Virus record (IMG/VR): IMGVR_UViG_3300028559_000050
Location: 1-54,257 of that record
Source of the DNA: a virus
Direction: 5' to 3' (one strand)
DNA: 54,257 bases
The notes below the pieces were generated by a model, which had not been told where the DNA came from, searched no databases, and was given only the letters and a program-made list of their open reading frames with translations. Made by a program: the position numbers and the translations under genes. This document shows, one piece after another, positions 48,621 through 54,257 of this stretch (position 1 is the stretch's first letter; each line of letters opens with the position of its first letter).

Positions 48621-49700
48621 ATGTCGACCAAATCCAGATTAATTAGTGGCCGTGTACCTGTAACTAGTGCAGCTAACGTTGCAGCTAATAGATATCAATA
48701 CTTAGACCTAAGTTCTGCTGAGCCAAATCTTGGTACAGGTAATACTGGTGATGTATTAATTTATGATAGTACATTTCCAGGTGGTCGTAAGTGGACTGCT
48801 CAAGCTGAAATTCGTGGATCAATTGGTGAAGCTGCATACTCAGAGGCAAACACTGCTTCAGCAAATACATTATATCTCTCTGGTGTTGATGTTGCACAGA
48901 ACACCAGACTTACAGCCGTAGAAACTAATGCACAAGCAGCCTTTAATGCTGCCAATACAAAGTTGTCATCTTCAGGTGGTACAATCACTGGATCATTAAA
49001 TGTATCACAAGATTTAGCCGTTACAGGAAACTTGACTGTACTAGGTACAACAACAACAATCAATACAACTTCATTTACTGTTATCGATTCTTTAATAACA
49101 TTAGGAACAGGAAATTATACATCCGATTTATTAGACATTGGTATTAGTGGTCACTACAATGATGGCACCAATGCACACACAGGATTCATAAGAGATCCTG
49201 ACACAAAAGAATGGTATGTATTTAAAGGTTATACTCCTGAAATTACTGCAAATAACAATGTTAATATTAACCATGCTTCATTTGCTAAAGCTAATGTTAA
49301 TGCAGACTACTTTAAAGGTAATGTAGCATTCCCGGATGGTACCACACAAACAACAGCTGCAACAGGCATAGATTCGTATGCTAGAACAACAGCAAACACC
49401 GTTTCTGCAAACACCATTTATACTCAAGGTGTTGATGTTACACAGAATACAAATATTACCAACATAAATTCTTTAGCACAAGCTGCTTTCAACAGAGCAA
49501 ACTCTGGTGCTCGAGCAACATCAAGTAACACAGCACCTACAGGTAATACTGTTGGTGATTTATGGTTAAGTTTAACAGATGAAACATTGTATATGTATTC
49601 ATATGATGGTGTAAGTAATAATTGGATTGATATTTCTGGACCAATACTGATATCGTCCAATATTCTTGTTCAATACACCATCACATCTAATGTAAGTTAA
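48621..49700 (+). CDS. Fibre protein with shared GHYxDG module
   Basis: This is a 359-residue protein. The N-terminus SGRVPVTSAANVAANRYQYL, then DLSSAEPNLGTGNTGDVLIY, differs from the neighbouring fibres. Residues 135-210 (GNLTVLGTTTTINTTSFTVI, DIGISGHYNDGTNAHTGFIR, EWYVFKGYTPEI) match the module of the 602-residue fibre. The C-terminal 60 residues (SNTAPTGNTVGDLWLSLTDE, TLYMYSYDG) form a short beta domain typical of fibre tips. AQAAFxxAN units link the modules. Confidence 0.72.
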   Translation: MSTKSRLISGRVPVTSAANVAANRYQYLDLSSAEPNLGTGNTGDVLIYDSTFPGGRKWTAQAEIRGSIGEAAYSEANTASANTLYLSGVDVAQNTRLTAVETNAQAAFNAANTKLSSSGGTITGSLNVSQDLAVTGNLTVLGTTTTINTTSFTVIDSLITLGTGNYTSDLLDIGISGHYNDGTNAHTGFIRDPDTKEWYVFKGYTPEITANNNVNINHASFAKANVNADYFKGNVAFPDGTTQTTAATGIDSYARTTANTVSANTIYTQGVDVTQNTNITNINSLAQAAFNRANSGARATSSNTAPTGNTVGDLWLSLTDETLYMYSYDGVSNNWIDISGPILISSNILVQYTITSNVS

Positions 49701-49709
49701 GGATTAGAA

Positions 49710-51113
49710 ATGCCATTAAATGAAACCTCGAACACTACGGTACAATTTACAGTAACTACAACCAACACAGCCGATGGTACCACATTGTATTGGAAGACCA
49801 CGGGTAACACCACCAATTCGGATATTGTTGGCGGTAATACGGGTTCTATTACAGTTACAAATAATCGTGCTGTATGGAATGTAACAATTTCAGCGGATGA
49901 TGCTACAGATGGAACTAAAACTTTAGGTATTCAAATTCTTACTGGCTCATTAGATGGTACACCAGTAGTAAATACCGCAAGCCCAATTGTAATTACTGAT
50001 ACCTCTCAAACACCAGACTATGGTTATTTGTATACATGGGGTAATAACACATACGGAGTTTTAGGTACCGGAGGTGGGGGTGTTTTAAGTCCAGTTCAAG
50101 TTGGATCTCTAACAACTTGGATGAATATTTCTGCTGGTCACAATCATACTATATCAAAAAAATCTGATTATACTTTGTGGGCTTGGGGATTTAACGGTAA
50201 CGGACAATTGGGTAACAATAGTATAACTTCAGTAGGTAGTCCTATACAAATTGGAAGCGCTACGAATTGGAATAAAGTTTCAGCCGGATACAATACTTCA
50301 TTTGCAATCAAAGACAACGGCACATTATGGGCTTGGGGTGATAATTCATATAGACAATCAGGTATAGGATATGGAGGACCTGGTTATTTTACCTATGTAC
50401 CAACACAAGTAGGATCATTAACAACTTGGGCAGAGGTTGTCGGTGGATATACTCACACATTAGCAGTTAAAAACGATGGTACCTTGTGGGTTTGGGGTAC
50501 AAATGGAAATCCAAGTAATACTGGTGCTTTAGGATTAAATGAATCTAGCCCATATGTAATAACAGATAGTCCTGTGCAAAATGGATCATCAACAAATTGG
50601 TCAAAAGTTTCCGCTGGAACTCGAAATAGTGCAGCAATTAAAACTGATGGAACATTGTGGACTTGGGGAGCTCCAGGACTATCTCTTGGTCATAACACTA
50701 CATCTCATAGGTCCAGTCCAACACAAGTCGGAACAGGAACAAATTGGTCAAACGTTTCTATGAGTGGTGATAGAGCTCTAGCAATCAAAACCGATGGAAC
50801 ACTATGGGCATGGGGAAATAATAATCGAGGCCAATTAGGTACAAATAACACAAATAATTATTCCAGTCCTGTTCAGATAGGAACCGATACAACTTGGCGT
50901 GAAGTTTTTTGTGGTAAAAATAATGAATTTACACTAGCAACTAAAACAAATGGTACATTATGGTCTTGGGGATTGGGCAATGCAGGTGGCGGCACCAGTC
51001 CGTTAGGATTGGGTTCAACCACTAGTAGATCAAGTCCCGTTCAAGTCGGAACAGGAACAACTTGGTTGCGAGCCACATCCACTCTATATGCTGGCCTGGC
51101 TATATTAGGTTAA
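49710..51113 (+). CDS. RCC1-like beta-propeller tail protein
   Basis: This is a 467-residue protein. Residues 1-100 form a beta-sandwich (TLYWKTTGNTTNSDIVGGNT; AVWNVTISADDATDGTKTLG). From residue 105 there are seven repeats of the RCC1 type, each with LWxWG-N-x-x-GQLG and SAGxxHTxAIK-like strands (LYTWGNNTYGVLG, LWAWGFNGNGQLGNN, LWAWGDNSYRQSG, LWVWGTNGN, LWTWGAPG, LWAWGNNNRGQLGTN, LWSWGLGN). Seven repeats would close one seven-bladed propeller. Its place in the adhesin block suggests surface binding, or a cap on a fibre. RCC1 repeats are common in eukaryotes and in some bacterial surface proteins. Confidence 0.85.
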   Translation: MPLNETSNTTVQFTVTTTNTADGTTLYWKTTGNTTNSDIVGGNTGSITVTNNRAVWNVTISADDATDGTKTLGIQILTGSLDGTPVVNTASPIVITDTSQTPDYGYLYTWGNNTYGVLGTGGGGVLSPVQVGSLTTWMNISAGHNHTISKKSDYTLWAWGFNGNGQLGNNSITSVGSPIQIGSATNWNKVSAGYNTSFAIKDNGTLWAWGDNSYRQSGIGYGGPGYFTYVPTQVGSLTTWAEVVGGYTHTLAVKNDGTLWVWGTNGNPSNTGALGLNESSPYVITDSPVQNGSSTNWSKVSAGTRNSAAIKTDGTLWTWGAPGLSLGHNTTSHRSSPTQVGTGTNWSNVSMSGDRALAIKTDGTLWAWGNNNRGQLGTNNTNNYSSPVQIGTDTTWREVFCGKNNEFTLATKTNGTLWSWGLGNAGGGTSPLGLGSTTSRSSPVQVGTGTTWLRATSTLYAGLAILG

Positions 51114-51133
51114 ATAAAAAGGAGAAGTAAAAA

Positions 51134-51496
51134 ATGAGTCATTTTGCAAAAGTAGAAGATGGAACAGTAACGCAAGTTATTGTTATTGAGCAAGATGTTT
51201 TAAACACCGGACATTGGGGTGACCCAGCATCTTGGGTGCAAACATCATACAACACACACGGTGGTGTTCACGCTAATGGTGGAACTCCATTAAGAAAGAA
51301 CTTTGCTGGTATTGGTTACGCATACGATGCTGGTCGTGATGCATTTATTCCGCCAAAGCCATTCAATTCATGGGTATTGAATGAAGATACTTGTCTGTGG
51401 GATGCACCAACACCAATGCCTGTAGAAGAAGGTAAAATGTTTGTTTGGGATGAAGATACAACATCTTGGGTAGAATTTGTTCCACCAACAGAATAA
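51134..51496 (+). CDS. Small conserved tail-region protein
   Basis: This is a 120-residue protein with AAAAAGGAGAAG ribosome binding site. HFAKVEDGTVTQVIVIEQDV, then WVQTSYNTHGGVHANGGTPL, RKNFAGIGYAYDAGRDAFIP and PKPFNSWVLNEDTCLWDAPT, is a pattern I know from small proteins of phages of aquatic bacteria that sit between fibre genes. The many Trp/Tyr-rich short strands suggest a beta-structured binding or chaperone domain. No function is established. Confidence 0.65.
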   Translation: MSHFAKVEDGTVTQVIVIEQDVLNTGHWGDPASWVQTSYNTHGGVHANGGTPLRKNFAGIGYAYDAGRDAFIPPKPFNSWVLNEDTCLWDAPTPMPVEEGKMFVWDEDTTSWVEFVPPTE

Positions 51497-51499
51497 ATA
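51492..51499 (+). promoter_or_regulatory. Possible late promoter box
   Basis: AATAAATA matches 7 of 8 positions of the T4 late box. A start near 51506 would leave room for TAGGAAT before ATG 51522. It overlaps the upstream stop codon. Chance occurrence is possible in AT-rich sequence. Confidence 0.3.
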
Positions 51500-51521
51500 T
51501 AAGATAACCTAGGAATATTAC

Positions 51522-52859
51522 ATGGCATTTCCAACCTCACCGGCAAATAATCAAACCGCTCTAGTAAACGGCATTGTTTATCAATGGAATGCTGCGCTTG
51601 GTGCTTGGAAAAGAAACGGTTCAATTAACTCCGCTACTATCGGCCAATTAGTTTTATCTTCAGGACAAATCTCCACATCAAATGTATCAGGCACGTTAAT
51701 CGTTTCTGGTGGTGTAGGCATCACAGGTAATTTATATACAGGTGGCATTTATGTTACTGGTGCCAATGGTATTACATTCTCAGATGGTTCGGTACAAACA
51801 TCTGCTGGCGCTTCAGCGGCCACAGGTGCAGCTGCTTTTGATCAAGCTAATGCGGCCAATCAATATGCTAATTCAGCTTATGCTCAAGCTAATGCAGCCA
51901 ACTCTTTAGCTGGTTCAGCTTACGGCCAAGCAAACGCAGCCTTTGCACAAGCTAATGCGGCCAATCAATATGCTAATTCGGCCTTTGCAAAAGCCAATAC
52001 TGTAGCCAGTGATTTAGCAAACTTTAGTTCTTTGTTTGCTGGTATTGAAGTAACACAAAATACTAGAATTGGTAATGCAGAAACACAAACACAAGCCGCT
52101 TTTGATAAAGCAAACTCAGCCAATGTACTGGCACAGGCAGCTTTCAATACAGCCAATACAAAATTCTCATCATCTGGTGGTACAATTACTGGTGATACAG
52201 TAGTAACAGGAAACTTAACAATTACTGGTGCCACCGTATATGCAAACACAGAAAACTTAACTGTCAAAGATAACATCATTACATTGAATTCAAATGTAAC
52301 TGGTGCACCTTCTTTAAGTGCTGGTATTGAAGTCAATCGTGGTTCTTCTACCAATACAAAACTATTATGGTCTGAAGCCAATACGGCTTGGGAATTTACC
52401 AACAACGGAACAACTTACGAAAAGATTGCTGGACTAACATACGTTCAAGCAGCCTTTAATGCAGCTAACACTGCTGGTGGTGCTGATACATTTGCTAGAC
52501 AAACAGCCAATGCTGCATTCACTCAAGCTAATACAGCAACAACATTAGCACAAGCAGCCTTTAATAAAGCAAACACATCTGATGCCGTATTAACTTCTAC
52601 TGTTGATACATTCACAGGTGATGGTTCAACTGTTGCATACACATTATCAACAACACCAGCAACTATTAACTATACAACGGCTGTGATTGGTGGTGTTACA
52701 CAACCAAGGTCTGCTTACTCTGTTGTTGGAACAACACTTACATTTACCTCTGCACCAGCCAATACTCAGATTATAGAAGTAACAACAATTGGTACATCCA
52801 ATACCACACTATATACAGTTAATAATATTATTAGTCCATTCTTATTGATGGGCGCTTAA
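51522..52859 (+). CDS. Fibre protein with dense AxxxANxA repeats
   Basis: This is a 445-residue protein. The N-terminus FPTSPANNQTALVNGIVYQW, then NAALGAWKRNGS, is the widespread phage fibre opening of the form FPxxPxNxQxxxxNGxxYxW. Residues 105-175 and about 185-215 hold tandem Ala/Asn repeats (AFDQANAANQYANSAYAQAN), and a second set follows at 315-355. A GNLTITGATVYANTENLTVK module similar to other fibres separates them. The C-terminal 80 residues (TVDTFTGDGSTVAYTLSTTP) form a beta domain used in many phages. It is a probable side fibre. Confidence 0.74.
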   Translation: MAFPTSPANNQTALVNGIVYQWNAALGAWKRNGSINSATIGQLVLSSGQISTSNVSGTLIVSGGVGITGNLYTGGIYVTGANGITFSDGSVQTSAGASAATGAAAFDQANAANQYANSAYAQANAANSLAGSAYGQANAAFAQANAANQYANSAFAKANTVASDLANFSSLFAGIEVTQNTRIGNAETQTQAAFDKANSANVLAQAAFNTANTKFSSSGGTITGDTVVTGNLTITGATVYANTENLTVKDNIITLNSNVTGAPSLSAGIEVNRGSSTNTKLLWSEANTAWEFTNNGTTYEKIAGLTYVQAAFNAANTAGGADTFARQTANAAFTQANTATTLAQAAFNKANTSDAVLTSTVDTFTGDGSTVAYTLSTTPATINYTTAVIGGVTQPRSAYSVVGTTLTFTSAPANTQIIEVTTIGTSNTTLYTVNNIISPFLLMGA

Positions 52860-52869
52860 AGGAAATAAA

Positions 52870-53199
52870 ATGCCAATAACATATAAAGTTTTAGGACAAA
52901 TTAACCCAACAGCACACACAGCAACAACTGTGTATACTGTGCCATCTCTTACAAGTACCGTGTTGAGTACCGTTACAGTATGTAATCAGGCAAACACAGG
53001 TGCTACATTTAGATTGGCTGTTCGGCCATCTGGTGAAGCACTTGCAGCTAAACATTTTATTAATTTTGATACGCCTGTTCCAAGTAATGATACTGTTTCG
53101 TTAACACTTGGTATTACATTGGCTGCTACAGATGTTCTTACTGCCAATGCAAATACTTCTTCTGTAAGTTTCAATGCATATGGTAGTGAGATCAGTTAA
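52870..53199 (+). CDS. Small conserved fibre-region structural protein (paralogue of the 48271 gene)
   Basis: This is a 109-residue protein with AAAGGAAAT ribosome binding site. TTVYTVPSLTSTVLSTVTVC, NTGATFRLAVRPSGEALAAK and PVPSNDTVSLTLGITLAATD form a compact beta-sandwich. The layout matches the 113-residue protein at 48271, indicating duplication inside the fibre block. Both lie directly after large fibre genes, which suggests a paired function such as an adaptor or tip. The stop overlaps the next start (TAATG). Confidence 0.62.
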   Translation: MPITYKVLGQINPTAHTATTVYTVPSLTSTVLSTVTVCNQANTGATFRLAVRPSGEALAAKHFINFDTPVPSNDTVSLTLGITLAATDVLTANANTSSVSFNAYGSEIS

Positions 53200-54257
53200 T
53201 GTCCTACAAAACAATAAGCCAATCTCAGATAGGACAAGAAACAGCCAAGAATAGTCAGATTGTTACTTCTTCGGTAAGGCTGATTAATTCTGGTGTATCT
53301 ACTGGTTCACCAGTAACACCAACTGTTTCTTCAATTATTGTTACTGATAGTGGTTATAATAATGTAAGTGCAAATTTAACTTCTACAAATTCATACATTA
53401 AAATTTTTGGTACAAATTTTCAATCAAATTCAAATGTTTATGTTCAAAATACCTTAGTATCTGGCGCTAATGTTTCTTATATAAGTTCATCTGAATTAAG
53501 AGTTGCATTACCAGTATTATTAGATACGGGAACTAATTTATTTTTATCGGTTATTAACCCAATAAATTATAATTATTCTTCTTTCACATTTATTGATCTT
53601 CCACCTTTAGTTCCCAATGTTATTAATTATCTTGTTGTTGCTGGTGCTGGTGCTGGTGGCGGCCATTGCGGTGGTGGCGGTGGTGCAGGAGGTTTATTAT
53701 ATTCAAATACATCGACAATTACTTCAAGTAGTTACACCGTAAGTGTTACTGTTGGCGCAGGAGCAGCTGTATCACCCGGTTATCCAAGTGCTCCTTTTGC
53801 CAGAGGAGGAAATGGTACCAATTCCTCTTTAGTTGTGTTTGGTAATACCACACAAACAATAACATCTACTGGAGGTGGCGGCGGAGGAACTAGATATCCG
53901 GATTCCAGCTTTAGCCAAGGTGCAAATGGAGGTTCGGGTGGCGGAGGATCAAATGAAGGGCCCACTACTGCTGGATCCGGAATTGGCGGCCAAGGAAATA
54001 ATGGCGGAAATGGCCATGAATCGGATGGACGTTCCGGAGGTGGCGGCGGTGGAGCTGGATCGGGAGGTGTTGCAGGTGCTCCGTATGCAGCTGGCAATGG
54101 AGGATCAGGCTTACAATTGGCAATTAATGGAACAAATACATACTATTCTGCGGGTGGTGGAGGTGGATTATTTGCACCAGCCACTGCCGGCTTAGCGGGA
54201 ACGGGCGGTAATGGAAATGGTGGCGCCAATGCTGTAGGTACAAGCGGCACGGCAAAT
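53199..54257 (+). CDS. Glycine-rich tail fibre/adhesin, truncated by the right edge
   Basis: The frame opens at ATG 53199 (overlapping the upstream TAA) and stays open to the window end (353 codons visible). It starts MSYKTISQSQIGQETAKNSQ. Residues 45-140 resemble an IPT/TIG-type beta domain (IKIFGTNFQSNSNVYVQNTL). From residue 145 the sequence is very Gly-rich (VVAGAGAGGGHCGGGGGAGG, then YTVSVTVGAGA), matching the Gly-rich domain of phage tail fibre tips and adhesins. Unlike the gene at 40143 it lacks long regular G-X-Y triplets. The C-terminus is outside the window. Confidence 0.72.
   Translation, partial: MSYKTISQSQIGQETAKNSQIVTSSVRLINSGVSTGSPVTPTVSSIIVTDSGYNNVSANLTSTNSYIKIFGTNFQSNSNVYVQNTLVSGANVSYISSSELRVALPVLLDTGTNLFLSVINPINYNYSSFTFIDLPPLVPNVINYLVVAGAGAGGGHCGGGGGAGGLLYSNTSTITSSSYTVSVTVGAGAAVSPGYPSAPFARGGNGTNSSLVVFGNTTQTITSTGGGGGGTRYPDSSFSQGANGGSGGGGSNEGPTTAGSGIGGQGNNGGNGHESDGRSGGGGGGAGSGGVAGAPYAAGNGGSGLQLAINGTNTYYSAGGGGGLFAPATAGLAGTGGNGNGGANAVGTSGTAN

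Noticed and set aside
53780-54195. Frames on both strands inside the right-edge glycine-rich region
   Set aside because: They are shadows of the Gly-rich frame that starts at 53199 and runs off the edge.
1-54257. Prophage, lysogeny or insertion-sequence genes
   Set aside because: No integrase, repressor, transposase or terminal inverted repeats were seen; everything fits a lytic T4-like phage.

Overview
The window is a piece of a large tailed-phage genome of the T4-like myovirus type. The strongest evidence is the set of T4 homologues in recognisable T4-style clusters: gp33, gp59 and gp32 in a row; gp4, a gp54-like tube initiator, gp26 and gp51; and gp48, gp53, a gp27-like hub, a gp5-like spike, gp25, gp6, gp7 and gp8. 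The DNA is AT-rich. The small-gene content, 2OG-Fe(II) oxygenases, gp4-type nuclease and DUF4815-type giant baseplate protein resemble myoviruses of aquatic bacteria. The host cannot be read directly. A circularly permuted tmRNA points to a host lineage that itself carries permuted tmRNA, such as Alphaproteobacteria (for example SAR11-like cells), but that is inference. No integrase, repressor or other lysogeny gene is visible.

Layout. (1) 1-5.7 kb, plus strand: many small overlapping conserved phage genes, a 2OG-Fe(II) oxygenase, a PD-(D/E)XK nuclease, a secreted SNase-like nuclease, then a sigma70-type promoter, three tiny genes and a permuted tmRNA gene (about 5342-5660) encoding the tag ANDNMYALAA. 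(2) 5.7-9.65 kb, plus strand: a SleB-type cell-wall hydrolase, the late-transcription coactivator gp33, a second 2OG oxygenase, helicase loader gp59, a HAD nucleotidase and gp32 behind a perfect TTGACA-17-TATAAT promoter. This region ends in a strong terminator at 9638. (3) 9.66-16.2 kb, minus strand: two paralogous tail-interior/tape-measure-like proteins (one with a GH19 muramidase/chitinase domain), gp51 and gp26 joined by a likely -1 frameshift, a gp54-like protein, an unknown virion protein and gp4. (4) 16.2-39.7 kb, plus strand: the baseplate block from gp48 to gp8, a 2116-residue DUF4815-type protein and fibre proteins. (5) 39.8 kb to the right edge, plus strand: an adhesin/fibre block containing a collagen-like protein next to a prolyl-hydroxylase-like enzyme, several small fibre proteins sharing a C-terminal DGGxF tail, a parallel beta-helix spike, an RCC1-propeller protein, and a glycine-rich protein that runs off the right edge.

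How it fits together. The early/middle genes handle DNA replication (gp59, gp32), nucleotides (nucleotidase, nucleases), late transcription (gp33) and translation rescue (tmRNA). The late genes build the tail hub, the wedges and an elaborate surface-recognition apparatus. Recurrent modules (GGxGY beta modules in gp6/gp7/gp8/DUF4815, AQAAFxxAN repeats in the fibres, a GHYxDG module in two fibres) suggest the host-recognition genes evolve by module shuffling. The most unusual features are the phage-borne permuted tmRNA with its flanking duplication, the gp26/gp51 frameshift, the collagen plus hydroxylase pair, and the RCC1 propeller.
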